NCBI RefSeq assembly: GCF_030812775.1
Contig: NZ_JAUSTI010000001.1
Coordinates: 496,001 to 560,000, forward strand
From: Paenibacillus tundrae
GTDB lineage: Bacteria > Bacillota > Bacilli > Paenibacillales > Paenibacillaceae
Reading direction: 5' to 3'
DNA length: 64,000 nt
A model generated the notes under the pieces. The model worked only from the letters and a program-made list of their open reading frames with translations, was not told the origin of the DNA and made no database searches. Below are positions 33,425-42,155 of the stretch, piece by piece. The position numbers and the translations under genes were made by a program. Each line of letters begins with the position of its first letter. The first letter of the stretch is position 1.

Positions 33425-34096
33425 ATGTTTAAAAATATCTATGACTGGATTGACGAACGTCTCGATATCACGCCCATCTGGAGGGACGTTGCGGATCATG
33501 AGGTTCCAGAGCACGTGAACCCGGCGCATCATTTTTCCGCATTCGTGTACTGTTTTGGTGGGTTGACGTTCTTTATCACTGTAATTCAAATTTTGTCAGG
33601 AATGTTTCTGACGATGTATTACGTGCCTGACATTATTAATGCTTATGCGAGTGTCGAGTATTTGCAAACCAAAGTAGCCTTCGGTCAAATTGTACGCGGA
33701 ATGCACCACTGGGGAGCGAGTCTTGTCATCGTAATGATGTTCTTACATACGATGCGTGTGTTCTTTACAGGCTCTTACAAGGCACCGCGTGAAATGAACT
33801 GGGTAGTAGGAATGTTAATCTTCTTCGTCATGCTAGGTCTTGGTTTGACAGGATACTTATTACCATGGGATAACAAAGCATACTTTGCTACCAAAGTTAC
33901 TTTGGAAATTGCGAATACAGTTCCGTGGCTCGGTCCGATTATTAAAGAATTTTTACAAGGCGGTACCATTGTAGGTGCACAAACGTTAACACGTTTCTTC
34001 GCCCTACACGTTTTCTTCCTCCCCGCAGTGCTTCTAGTGCTACTGGTCGGACACTTTATTATGATCCGCAGACAGGGTATTTCAGGACCACTATAA
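33425..34096 (+). CDS. qcrB: Menaquinol:cytochrome c reductase cytochrome b6 subunit
   Basis: A 223-residue four-helix cytochrome b6 (split cytochrome b type). Haem-binding His pairs are visible in RGMHHWGASLV...FLHTMRVFFTG (about 97-118) and in the last helices (FFALHVFFLP and GHFIMIRRQG). The N-terminal NPAHHFSAFVYCFGG segment is typical of Bacillus QcrB, which attaches a third haem through an early Cys (here C41 of FVYCFGG). It is followed by qcrC after 21 bases. Confidence 0.97.
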   Translation: MFKNIYDWIDERLDITPIWRDVADHEVPEHVNPAHHFSAFVYCFGGLTFFITVIQILSGMFLTMYYVPDIINAYASVEYLQTKVAFGQIVRGMHHWGASLVIVMMFLHTMRVFFTGSYKAPREMNWVVGMLIFFVMLGLGLTGYLLPWDNKAYFATKVTLEIANTVPWLGPIIKEFLQGGTIVGAQTLTRFFALHVFFLPAVLLVLLVGHFIMIRRQGISGPL

Positions 34097-34117
34097 TTTG
34101 AGAAGGGAGGAATTGTA

Positions 34118-35002
34118 ATGGCTCACGGACCGAAGTCAGAGGATGAGGAAAAGATTATCTATGTCGGTGATTCACGTGTCCGCAAGGGTGCTGGTTTCAT
34201 CACGCCACCAGACTACACGGCTTATCCGGGCAAGTCTGAGGCGTTCATCCCTAACTTTTTGCTAAAGGAATGGATGGTTGGTGTCGTGGTATTGGTCGGT
34301 ATTCTTGTACTAACCATATCCGAACCTGCACCTTTAGGTTATCCGGCTAATCCGAGCGCATCGGTTATTCCGATGCCTGACTGGTACTTCCTATTTCTGT
34401 ATCAGTACTTGAAATATCCGTATGCCTCTGGTGACTATGTGTTGCTCGGTGTACTGGGGGTAAGTGGAGTTGCGTTTGGTGCGTTGTTGCTGGCGCCGTT
34501 TCTTGACACTGGTAAGGAGCGTCGCTTCTATAAGCGCCCGATTGCTTCATCGTTGATGATTCTGTCTGTCCTTTCTGTATTCTATCTCACGAATGTTGCT
34601 TGGACGCACTATAAGCATGAGCTTGAGGCTTCAGGTCAAAAGCCTGAGCACATTCAACGGGAAGAAGAAGCGCATGAGAAGGCTGAACAGGGACTACCTA
34701 CTTCCAATGCACCAGGACAACAGCAGGAAGTTGCGATCGTCGAAAAGGATGATCCAGCGATGGAAACATTCAAGAAGGCGGGTTGTATTGGTTGTCATGC
34801 AGCCGATATGAAGGGTGGACCTGCAGGCCCATCCCTTCGAGGTGTAGGTGACAAACATAGCCAGGAAGAGATTCTGACGATTATCAAAGAAGGATATAAC
34901 CAAATGCAGCCTCAGTATAATAATGCGATTGCTCAAGGTGTTACCGATGAGGAGATTACGCATCTGACAGAATGGCTTGCGAAACAGAAGGCAGAACAGT
35001 AA
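34118..35002 (+). CDS. qcrC: Menaquinol:cytochrome c reductase subunit IV-cytochrome c fusion
   Basis: A 294-residue fusion: residues about 1-165 resemble subunit IV of b6f-type complexes (three membrane segments, with the PMPDWYFLFLYQYLKYP quinone-site signature at about 86-102), and about 205-290 form a cytochrome c domain with CIGCH (about 222-226) and distal Met in NQMQPQYNN. This layout is the Bacillus QcrC type. An acidic Gln/Glu linker joins the parts. Start ATG 34118 follows AAGGGAGGAA. A terminator closes the operon. Confidence 0.97.
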   Translation: MAHGPKSEDEEKIIYVGDSRVRKGAGFITPPDYTAYPGKSEAFIPNFLLKEWMVGVVVLVGILVLTISEPAPLGYPANPSASVIPMPDWYFLFLYQYLKYPYASGDYVLLGVLGVSGVAFGALLLAPFLDTGKERRFYKRPIASSLMILSVLSVFYLTNVAWTHYKHELEASGQKPEHIQREEEAHEKAEQGLPTSNAPGQQQEVAIVEKDDPAMETFKKAGCIGCHAADMKGGPAGPSLRGVGDKHSQEEILTIIKEGYNQMQPQYNNAIAQGVTDEEITHLTEWLAKQKAEQ

Positions 35003-35019
35003 AATCGAATTAACCAATG

Positions 35020-35051
35020 AAACCTGATCGTTTATACGGTCAGGTTTTTTT
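35020..35051 (+). terminator. Terminator of qcrABC
   Basis: AAACCTGA (35020-35027) and TCAGGTTT (35040-35047) with a T tract of seven. Confidence 0.9.
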
Positions 35052-35101
35052 GGAGACTTTAGCTATACTTGAAAACAAGGATGTAGGAAGGGGAAGCGAA
35101 C

Positions 35102-35728
35102 GTGTCTTTATCGTTTTTTTGGAGCAAAGAATTTTTGACTAACCGTTATTTCCTGTGGCTTCTATTTTGGTGTAATGCATTAGGAACAGTATACGGATAC
35201 ATATGGTATGGCGATCAGTTGATGGACACACTCGAGAAGCAACCGCTTTGGCAAATTGTATTTGTACCCGACAGCCCAACAGCAAGCTTATTCTTTACGC
35301 TGTCCTTATTATGGATTTTGTATAAACCGAAATCGCTATGGGTTAATCGGATTGGACATGTGATACAAGCGTTAGCGGTAGTGACCTCTGTGAAGTATGG
35401 TGTATGGGCGATCTCTATCATTTTCGCTGGGTGGTCGCAGGGAAATGCGGCAGCTTGGCAGGATTGGATGTTGATCGCATCACATGGTGCTATGGCTATA
35501 GAAGCTTTGTTGTATGTTCGATTTTTCGGTTTCCGCTGGGTGGCACTTCTAATTGCGGCGTTGTGGACTTTACTTAATGATGTGATGGATTACACGTATG
35601 ATATCTACCCTTGGCTACCTTACACACTCTGGGATCATGTAGATCTGGTGCGCAATTTCACAGTGGTCTTAACGCTGCTAAGCATTCTGGTGTCATGGCT
35701 TGCTTTGAGGCAAGCCAAACGGAGTTAA
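35102..35728 (+). CDS. ypjA: YpjA-like membrane protein (DUF1405)
   Basis: A 208-residue protein with about six membrane segments. Charged DUF1405-type loops are visible: FVPDSPTASLFFTLSLLW (about 54-71), VVTSVKYGVWA and LLNDVMDYTYDIYPWLP. No function is known for the family; in B. subtilis it follows qcrC as here. The start is GTG 35102 with AGGAAGGGG upstream. Confidence 0.88.
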   Translation: MSLSFFWSKEFLTNRYFLWLLFWCNALGTVYGYIWYGDQLMDTLEKQPLWQIVFVPDSPTASLFFTLSLLWILYKPKSLWVNRIGHVIQALAVVTSVKYGVWAISIIFAGWSQGNAAAWQDWMLIASHGAMAIEALLYVRFFGFRWVALLIAALWTLLNDVMDYTYDIYPWLPYTLWDHVDLVRNFTVVLTLLSILVSWLALRQAKRS

Positions 35729-35793
35729 TTTCACGTACGAGCCTGTTCTAAGGAAGGAAAACCTGCCATAGATTGATGGTGGGGGGGATGTCC

Positions 35794-36663
35794 ATGAAGA
35801 GAAGGTTCAAGAGTACATTAAGGTTATGGATAATATCGTTCATGGCTCTACTGTTCTGGGCGAACTTGTCATATAGTGGTTCTGCGCAAAGTAATGGTGA
35901 GAATGGTCAAGTTGAAGAATCTGTCTCAGCCAATCTTTCGATTCAGCAGATGAATGAAGAAGCAGCTCAATTATATCGTTACGCACTGGAGCAGGATGTG
36001 GAAAAGGTAAGAGGCAGTATTCTTAGGATCAGTAATGGGCTGGAACATATATCGTTCGAAGGTCAAACGACGGTGGAGGGAATCCATGCCTTATCTGAGA
36101 CGGTGGTCGAAGTAAAAGAGGCTGCTGTACGAATTAAAAGTGATACTGCAGCTCTACAGCAAGCTTCAGCGAAATTAAGACTGGCTGCCGATAGTCTGGC
36201 TAATCCCGCAAAGCCATTATGGCTTCAGTACTATAAGATTATAAAAGACGATCTCCAGGCTTTGTCTTTAGCGGCGAATCAGCGACAAAATGCCTCGGCA
36301 TTGTTAAGTCGGTATGCTGCGCTGGAAGAGCATTATGAGACCGTTCGCCCAGCAGCGCTGATTCGGCGTGAACCATACGAGATTGCGCAACTGGATGCCT
36401 GGCTGTCTCATACTAAAGGGCTGACGATGGGAAAACAACCTGATCTCTCACAACTACAGGCTATGATGATGCACGGTGAAGAGTTGGTGAATCAGTTGTT
36501 TGGACGTGAAAAAGACGAAAGTGCCTTCGTTCCATTTGTTCAAGGACCGGATCGGAGAGCAGCGGGGATGTTTATTACGTCAGTGATTGTTGCGACTCTA
36601 AGTTACGCAGGATTTCGAAAATATCGGGCTCAGCAACAAGGAATATTTCCTTTTCGGAGATAG
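35794..36663 (+). CDS. ypjB: Sporulation protein YpjB
   Basis: A 289-residue protein of the YpjB family, listed in B. subtilis as a sporulation gene. It has an N-terminal signal or anchor (about 8-25, LWIISFMALLFWANLS), a long helical domain probably outside the membrane, and a C-terminal membrane segment (about 262-278, AAGMFITSVIVATLSYAG) with a basic tail. Start ATG 35794 is about 6 bases after GGTGGGGGGG; ATG 35788 is nearly equal. It converges with the yitT-like gene across a shared terminator. Confidence 0.85.
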   Translation: MKRRFKSTLRLWIISFMALLFWANLSYSGSAQSNGENGQVEESVSANLSIQQMNEEAAQLYRYALEQDVEKVRGSILRISNGLEHISFEGQTTVEGIHALSETVVEVKEAAVRIKSDTAALQQASAKLRLAADSLANPAKPLWLQYYKIIKDDLQALSLAANQRQNASALLSRYAALEEHYETVRPAALIRREPYEIAQLDAWLSHTKGLTMGKQPDLSQLQAMMMHGEELVNQLFGREKDESAFVPFVQGPDRRAAGMFITSVIVATLSYAGFRKYRAQQQGIFPFRR

Positions 36664-36685
36664 GCAAGAATACATCTACGATATG

Positions 36686-36748
36686 AAGAGACCTCTGTCC
36701 ACAAGAAAGGCCGTTGAACGGCTGATTTCTTGAGTTAGAGGTCTTTTC
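36686..36748. terminator. Bidirectional terminator between ypjB and the yitT-like gene
   Basis: Nested perfect arms: AGACCTCT/AGAGGTCT outside, CAAGAAA/TTTCTTG in the middle and GCCGTT/AACGGC inside, with TTTT on the plus strand. It can end transcripts from both sides. Confidence 0.85.
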
Positions 36749-36760
36749 GTTATGATTGGT

Positions 36761-37630
36761 TTAGTTTTCCTTGAAACCCTCACCGTGCACGTCATGTACG
36801 TCACTGATAATGACAAATGCACGTGGATCAACGGAACGCACGATCGTTTGCAAACGTCTAAATTCCTGGCGAGAAATAACGCAGTATGCCACGTGCTTAG
36901 CTTGTTTGGAGTAGGCTCCAATAGCGGGAATGAGTGTTACTCCGCGATCCATTTCCCGGGTAATCAGATCAGCAATTTCGGGAGCATGGTCACTGATAAT
37001 CATAAACGCACGAGCAGAGTACGCCCCTTCCTGAATAAAGTCAATGACTTTAGAAGCGATGAATACAGCCACGAGCGTATACAGAATTTTTTCTTTTGGA
37101 ATATAAATCAGAGAGATCCCGATGATGATAAAATCGATCCCCAGCAGTATACGTCCCATACTCCAGCCATATTTTCGATTCAGAATGCGAGCGATAATAT
37201 CAGAACCACCTGTCGTTCCGCCCCAGCGAAAGACGATCCCGAGGCCTGCGCCAAGTGTAACACCTGCATATAACGCTGCAAGCAAGAGGTCATTTTCCGT
37301 ATGGAGGGGTTCAATCCACCCCAAATGAATCATTTTTTCAAACAACCATAGGAAAATAGTGAGCGCGCCGATCCCCACGCCGGTATAGATCATCTGTTTG
37401 CCACCCAAAACTTTGAGTCCAATCAGGAAAAGTGGCACATTCAGAATTAAGGTTGTGAGTGAAGGAGAGATGCCAAATGCATAGTTAACCAACACGGTGA
37501 CGCCAGTGACTCCGCCTTCCATCAACTGGTTAGGGATGATGAAATAGAGCAGTCCGAACGCGTACAAGGCTGTGCCGAGCAAAATAGGCAGAATTAATTT
37601 AAATTGCACCAACGATTTAAATGTACTCAT
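36761..37630 (-). CDS. YitT-family membrane protein (DUF161/DUF2179)
   Basis: A 289-residue protein on the minus strand, in the place of ypjC. Five membrane segments (about residues 10-180) include the NQLMEGGVTGVTVLVNY and FRWGGTTGGSDIIARILN repeats of the YitT family. A cytoplasmic DUF2179 domain (about 220-289, ARAFMIISDHAPEIADLITREMDRGVTLI...) follows. The function is unproven; related proteins have been proposed to be transporters. Start ATG at 37630 has GAGGG 5 bases upstream; a longer frame to 37726 would cover the 37664-37701 repeat and is less likely. Confidence 0.88.
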   Translation of the reverse strand: MSTFKSLVQFKLILPILLGTALYAFGLLYFIIPNQLMEGGVTGVTVLVNYAFGISPSLTTLILNVPLFLIGLKVLGGKQMIYTGVGIGALTIFLWLFEKMIHLGWIEPLHTENDLLLAALYAGVTLGAGLGIVFRWGGTTGGSDIIARILNRKYGWSMGRILLGIDFIIIGISLIYIPKEKILYTLVAVFIASKVIDFIQEGAYSARAFMIISDHAPEIADLITREMDRGVTLIPAIGAYSKQAKHVAYCVISRQEFRRLQTIVRSVDPRAFVIISDVHDVHGEGFKEN

Positions 37631-37663
37631 ATGATCCCTCACCGTATGTAAATTTAGAATGTT

Positions 37664-37701
37664 AAAGAGGTCGTTCAAAAAGTCCGCTTTCCTTTTTGAA
37701 C
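37664..37701. repeat. Dispersed stem-loop repeat, copy 1
   Basis: AAAGAGG-TC-GTTCAAAAAG...CTTTTTGAAC: a 10-bp perfect stem (37673-37682 with 37692-37701) preceded by AAAGAGG. The same AAAGAGG-YY-GTTCAAAA head recurs at 39636. It lies in the leader of the yitT-like gene. Confidence 0.55.
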
Positions 37702-37849
37702 ATGCACTTAAAGCAATCATTCCCATCTTAGTATACCTTTTTGTAGATTCTTTAAAAATGATTTGTGCTTTATATTGTGGAAGTGTATCTAAATAACTGA
37801 TATTATTATGAACAAATACGACATTATTTCAAAAGGAGAATCCGTTCTC

Positions 37850-38179
37850 ATGGAGAAAAGCATCGCAGAAATGCAGCGTGAGGTTGATCTCTATATCTCA
37901 CAGTTCAAAGAGGGATACTTCAGTCCACTCGCCATGCTGGCTCGTATGTCAGAGGAAGTAGGGGAGCTTGCGCGGGAAGTGAATCATGAGTTTGGTGAGA
38001 AGCCGAAGAAGGCTTCTGAAGCAGATAACTCGATCGAACTGGAACTTGGAGATATTTTATTTATCACGATTTGTTTTGCCAATTCGCTCGGCATTGACCT
38101 GGCTCAGGCACACGATAAAGTCATGCATAAATTTAATACACGCGATGCTAATCGGTGGACTCCAAAAAACACCGATTAG
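37850..38179 (+). CDS. ypjD: MazG-like nucleotide pyrophosphohydrolase
   Basis: A 109-residue all-helical protein of the MazG family, which hydrolyses (d)NTPs to monophosphates. The metal-binding E-x2-E...E-x2-D pattern is seen as MSEEVGELAREVNHE (about 33-47) and ELELGDILFITICFAN (about 65-80). Length fits the single-domain YpjD type. Start ATG 37850 lies 9 bases after AAAGGAGAA; the frame is open upstream to 37808. The TPR gene follows after 51 bases, and dapB further on, as in B. subtilis. Confidence 0.93.
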   Translation: MEKSIAEMQREVDLYISQFKEGYFSPLAMLARMSEEVGELAREVNHEFGEKPKKASEADNSIELELGDILFITICFANSLGIDLAQAHDKVMHKFNTRDANRWTPKNTD

Positions 38180-38230
38180 GCGTAGATTACATATGCTGTA
38201 CCATCACCCGATTGGGGAGGGACAGCTTGG

Positions 38231-38755
38231 ATGATGAAGCCGGAAGATTACATGCAGCAAGCTTATCGCTGTATTTTGCAAAATGACTTTGAGCAGGCGA
38301 TTCGGTGGTTCGAATCAGCCATTCATGCTCACCCGGAACATGCGGAGCTCTATTATCGCTGTTCCATCACGCATGCGCGCAGTCAGCACCTCAGTCCTGC
38401 ATTGCAATATGCTCGCAAGGCTGTGGAGTTGTCTCAGGATACGGAGGAGTACAGATTGCATTTGCAGACGCTTGAAGCGAAGGAACTGAGCATTCAAGCC
38501 AAGGGCATGTTAGAACAGGCAGGAAGTGGAACACATGCACGTTATGTGCAAGCTGCTAGACTGCTTAAGCAAGCCGTTAAGCTTGACCCTTTATCTGTGG
38601 AGGCACATGTGATGTTAGCTCTTGCATACAGCGATCTGAACGAGTTCGATCTTGCAACGAAGGCTGTACGTGATGCATTGTCTCTGGATCCTCAGAATGG
38701 GCAATTGCATCTATTGCTCGACCAAATCACACAGCGTATGAATTCTATTCAATAA
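38231..38755 (+). CDS. TPR-repeat protein
   Basis: A 174-residue soluble protein of tetratricopeptide repeats: about 9-37, 40-73 (AELYYRCSITHARSQHLSPALQYARKAVEL), 104-125, and 127-160 (VEAHVMLALAYSDLNEFDLATKAVRDALSLDP). These form helix pairs for protein binding. No partner can be read. Starts at the first of two ATGs (38231) behind GGGGAGGG. It sits between ypjD and dapB. Confidence 0.85.
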   Translation: MMKPEDYMQQAYRCILQNDFEQAIRWFESAIHAHPEHAELYYRCSITHARSQHLSPALQYARKAVELSQDTEEYRLHLQTLEAKELSIQAKGMLEQAGSGTHARYVQAARLLKQAVKLDPLSVEAHVMLALAYSDLNEFDLATKAVRDALSLDPQNGQLHLLLDQITQRMNSIQ

Positions 38756-38832
38756 GAATCCATTCTAATGGCGACATTAGCATAGAACGGATTCGGACTA
38801 CTGATCAAACATAGCGAGGAGATGCAGCCAAG

Positions 38833-39636
38833 ATGAGTGAGACAATCAGAGTTGCCGTCATTGGAGCGGCTGGCCGGATGGGCCGAGAAGTGGTGAAATT
38901 GGTGCTTCAAGATCCTGAATTAGAATTGGCAGCAGCAGTTAACCGTTCCGGCGCCGGCACAGACGCCGGAACACTCGTCGGTCTTCCAGAGTGTGGCGTA
39001 TTGGTAACCGACGATATTGAAATGGCTTTTGCTGAGTCTAAACCGCAGGTTATGGTTGATTTTACGATCCCACAATATGCGTTTAAACATACTGAAATTG
39101 CGATCCGATATGGGGTAAGACCCGTTATGGGCGTTACAGGGTTTACAACCGAACAAATTGAGCAACTGGACAAGCAGTGTCAGGACAAAGGTATCGGAGG
39201 TTTGATTGCTCCTAACTTCTCCATCGGAGCTATTCTAATGATGAGATTTGCGGCACAAGCAGCCAAACATATGCCTAACGTGGAGATCATAGAGTACCAC
39301 GGGGATCAGAAGCTGGATGCTCCATCAGGAACGGCCATCAAAACGGCTGAGCTAATTGCAGCTAACCGTGAGGAACTTCGCCAAGGTAACCCGAATGAAG
39401 AAGAACTTATCGAGGGATCTCGTGGTGGATATTATAATGGCTTCCGCATTCACAGTGTTCGTCTTCCAGGTGTATTTGCACAACAGGAAGTGGTATTTGG
39501 TGATTTTGGTCAAACGCTCAAAATTCGTCATGATTCCTATGAACGTGCAGGTTATATGCCAGGTGTTAAAATTGGTATCCAAAAAGTTATGGAATATACA
39601 GGACTCATCTACGGTTTCGATAACTTTATCGACTAA
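38833..39636 (+). CDS. dapB: 4-Hydroxy-tetrahydrodipicolinate reductase
   Basis: A 267-residue DapB of the lysine/diaminopimelate route, also feeding dipicolinate for spores. The NAD(P) motif VIGAAGRMGREVVKLV is at about 9-24, and the substrate/active-site EYHGDQKLDAPSGTA (about 155-169) and SVRLPGVFAQQEVVFG are present. Start ATG 38833 follows AGCGAGGAG. It starts a conserved run dapB-mgsA-bshB1-bshA-cca-birA. Confidence 0.97.
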   Translation: MSETIRVAVIGAAGRMGREVVKLVLQDPELELAAAVNRSGAGTDAGTLVGLPECGVLVTDDIEMAFAESKPQVMVDFTIPQYAFKHTEIAIRYGVRPVMGVTGFTTEQIEQLDKQCQDKGIGGLIAPNFSIGAILMMRFAAQAAKHMPNVEIIEYHGDQKLDAPSGTAIKTAELIAANREELRQGNPNEEELIEGSRGGYYNGFRIHSVRLPGVFAQQEVVFGDFGQTLKIRHDSYERAGYMPGVKIGIQKVMEYTGLIYGFDNFID

Positions 39637-39668
39637 AAGAGGCTGTTCAAAACCCGGATGTTTTGAAC
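39636..39668. repeat. Dispersed stem-loop repeat, copy 2
   Basis: AAAGAGG-CT-GTTCAAAAC-CCGGAT-GTTTTGAAC, a 9-bp perfect stem (39645-39653 with 39660-39668) in the 54-base dapB-mgsA gap. There is no T tract, so it is not an ordinary terminator. Confidence 0.55.
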
Positions 39669-39690
39669 CTGAACCCAGAAGGAGATTGTT

Positions 39691-40131
39691 ATGTTAAAAA
39701 TTGCATTTATTGCCCATGATCGCAAAAAAGAAGAAATGGTCAACTTTGTGACAGCATATGAACCTGTATTTACTGACCATCAATTATATTCCACCGGCAC
39801 GACAGGTCTTCGTATAATGGAAGGAACATCTCTACAGATCCACCGATTCGAATCCGGCCCGCTGGGTGGAGATCAACAGATTGGTGCGTTGGTTGCGCAG
39901 AATGAGATGGATCTTATTATTTTCTTGCGTGATCCACTGATGGCACAGCCACACGAACCGGATATTAATGCACTTCTTCGTCTATGTGATGTTCAAGGCA
40001 TTCCTCTCGCAACCAATATTGCAACAGCCGAGATTCTCGTTAAAGCATTGGATCGTGGTGATTTTGCATGGAGAGAGCTTGTTCACAAATATAAGCCAGA
40101 GGCGGGTATAGAACCGGGTGATACGCAATGA
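39691..40131 (+). CDS. mgsA: Methylglyoxal synthase
   Basis: A 146-residue enzyme that turns dihydroxyacetone phosphate into methylglyoxal, a bypass of lower glycolysis. Marks: ALIAHD-like [12 protein letters not shown] (about 5-16), STGTTG (about 35-40), the [14 protein letters not shown] motif (about 56-69) and LIIFLRDPL with the catalytic Asp. Next to the bacillithiol genes, as in B. subtilis, where bacillithiol helps detoxify methylglyoxal. Its stop overlaps bshB1 by 4 bases. Confidence 0.97.
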   Translation: MLKIAFIAHDRKKEEMVNFVTAYEPVFTDHQLYSTGTTGLRIMEGTSLQIHRFESGPLGGDQQIGALVAQNEMDLIIFLRDPLMAQPHEPDINALLRLCDVQGIPLATNIATAEILVKALDRGDFAWRELVHKYKPEAGIEPGDTQ

Positions 40132-40829
40132 GTTTAGATATACTCATTTTCGGTGCTCACGCGGATGATGCGGAAATTGGTATGGGTGGAACTATCGCGA
40201 AACACACGGCAGCCGGATTAAAGGTTGGCGTGTGCGATTTAACCCGAGCTGAGATGTCATCGAACGGTACGGTGGAACGCAGGGCCGAGGAAGCGGAGGA
40301 AGCCTCCCGCGTCCTCGGTCTTTCGTGTCGGTCAAATCTGGGACTGCCTGATCGAGGCTTATACATAACGCCAGAGCATATTCAAGCGGTAACGGCTGAG
40401 ATTCGTCGCCATGCCCCACGTGTGGTATTTGCTCCATATTGGGAGGATCGCCATCCGGATCATGTGATGTGCAGTAAAATTGTGCAGGAAGCTGTATTTA
40501 ATGCGAAACTACGAAATTACATGCCGGAATTGCCAGCTGTGCAAGTGAAGGAATGTTATTTTTACTTTATTAACGATATTGGTCGAACGGATTTGATTGT
40601 GGATATTTCGGAACACTATGAACAAAAAGAAAATTCACTGCTATGTTATCGTTCACAGTTTGAGATGGGGGTCGGTACCGTTTCTACTCCACTGAATCAA
40701 GGATACATTGAACGGGTAAGGGCAAGGGATTCTCTATTAGGGCAGCGTAGCCTCATCCCTTTTGCTGAAGGTTTCGCGACTTTAACACCTTATGTTGTTC
40801 GTCAGTTTGGTTCAGTAAATCATAAATAA
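40128..40829 (+). CDS. bshB1: Bacillithiol biosynthesis deacetylase BshB1
   Basis: A 233-residue LmbE/PIG-L type zinc deacetylase, which removes acetyl from GlcNAc-malate. Zinc motif [13 protein letters not shown] (about 9-21) and the HPDH element ([10 protein letters not shown], about 104-113) are intact. It begins inside the mgsA stop (ATGA) and is followed 95 bases later by bshA, so two steps of bacillithiol synthesis lie together. Confidence 0.95.
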   Translation: MSLDILIFGAHADDAEIGMGGTIAKHTAAGLKVGVCDLTRAEMSSNGTVERRAEEAEEASRVLGLSCRSNLGLPDRGLYITPEHIQAVTAEIRRHAPRVVFAPYWEDRHPDHVMCSKIVQEAVFNAKLRNYMPELPAVQVKECYFYFINDIGRTDLIVDISEHYEQKENSLLCYRSQFEMGVGTVSTPLNQGYIERVRARDSLLGQRSLIPFAEGFATLTPYVVRQFGSVNHK

Positions 40830-40924
40830 CGGTGAATCTTCTTATTATAGTGATGAATGATGATTCGTTTTCCGTTGCATTACATTAACCTGCACTCGCG
40901 GGGGATCAAAGGAGCGTCCATTGG

Positions 40925-42085
40925 ATGGATCAAAAATTAAAGATTGGCATCACCTGTTATCCGTCCCTAGGAGGGTCTGGCGTTGTCGCAACGGAGCTAG
41001 GCAAATTGCTTGCCGAACAGGGACACCAGGTTCACTTTATTGCGAACAGTATCCCGTTTAGACTGGGTACGTTTCAGAAAAATATATTCTATCATGAGGT
41101 AGAGGTTAACGACTATTACGTGTTCCGTTATCCGCCTTACGATCTCTCTCTGGCGACGAAGATGGCACAAGTAGCGAAGGCACAACAACTTGATTTACTT
41201 CATGTACATTATGCGGTTCCGCATGCAGTATGTGCTTTCTTAGCTAAGCAGATGGTGGGAGATGACCTGAAAGTAGTCACAACCCTTCATGGTACGGACA
41301 TAACTGTGCTTGCACAGGATGAATCATTGAAGGATCTCATCCGTCTGGCGATTAATGAAAGTGATGCGGTAACCGCTGTATCTCGTGATTTGATTCGTGA
41401 GACGGTGGACTTGCTGGATATCCAGCGTCCAATCGATCTCACGTATAATTTTATTGATAAACGAATTTATTATCCCCGTGATGCGGCCAGCTTACGTCGT
41501 GATTTTGCAGCACCGAATGAGAAAATATTAATGCACATCTCTAACTTCCGACCAGTGAAGAGAACGCAGGACGTGGTAGAGGTATTTCGGCAGGTGCAGG
41601 AACAAGTTCCTGCTAGATTATTGTTTGTAGGCGAAGGACCAGACCTCCCCAAAATTCAGTGGAAGATCAACGAAATGGGCTTGAGTGATCGCGTGCATTT
41701 TCTGGGTAAACAGGATGATATCGCGCAAGTGATCTCCATGGCTGATGTCCTGATGCTACCATCGGAAAAAGAAAGCTTTGGCCTTGTTGCGCTTGAAGCA
41801 ATGGCCTGTGGTGTACCAACGATTGGTTCACAGGCTGGCGGTATTCCTGAACTGGTGTTACACGGCAAAACAGGATTCTTGTCTCCGATCGGAGATACGC
41901 AGTCCATGGCGGAGAATGCAATTCGTTTGTTAACCGACGATCGTCTCGCTGCTGAATTCAGAGAAGCTTGTTTGCATCGAGCACATCATGATTTCTGTAA
42001 TGATGCGATTCGTCATGAATATGAAGAAATTTACTACCGCGTACTGGGACGTGAAGTTCCGAGTCTCAAGCCGGTATGTGGTTGA
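40925..42085 (+). CDS. bshA: N-acetyl-alpha-D-glucosaminyl L-malate synthase BshA
   Basis: A 386-residue GT4 (GT-B fold) glycosyltransferase that joins GlcNAc from UDP-GlcNAc to malate, the first step of bacillithiol synthesis. Marks: CYPSLGGSGVVATELGK (about 10-26), LHGTDITVL, ISNFRPVKRTQDVVEVF and the C-terminal donor site LMLPSEKESFGLVALEAMACGVPTIGS (about 276-302). Start ATG 40925, with AAAGGAG about 11 bases before. Confidence 0.95.
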   Translation: MDQKLKIGITCYPSLGGSGVVATELGKLLAEQGHQVHFIANSIPFRLGTFQKNIFYHEVEVNDYYVFRYPPYDLSLATKMAQVAKAQQLDLLHVHYAVPHAVCAFLAKQMVGDDLKVVTTLHGTDITVLAQDESLKDLIRLAINESDAVTAVSRDLIRETVDLLDIQRPIDLTYNFIDKRIYYPRDAASLRRDFAAPNEKILMHISNFRPVKRTQDVVEVFRQVQEQVPARLLFVGEGPDLPKIQWKINEMGLSDRVHFLGKQDDIAQVISMADVLMLPSEKESFGLVALEAMACGVPTIGSQAGGIPELVLHGKTGFLSPIGDTQSMAENAIRLLTDDRLAAEFREACLHRAHHDFCNDAIRHEYEEIYYRVLGREVPSLKPVCG

Positions 42086-42155
42086 TACAATCCTGACCTC
42101 GTAAGAGCACATGGACGTGCTTAGCGAAGTGCAGGACAGTAATGAGGTGAGTACA

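Noticed and set aside
36752..37273. 173-residue plus-strand frame opposite the yitT-like gene
   Set aside because: It is the complement of a clear membrane-protein gene and has no motif of its own.
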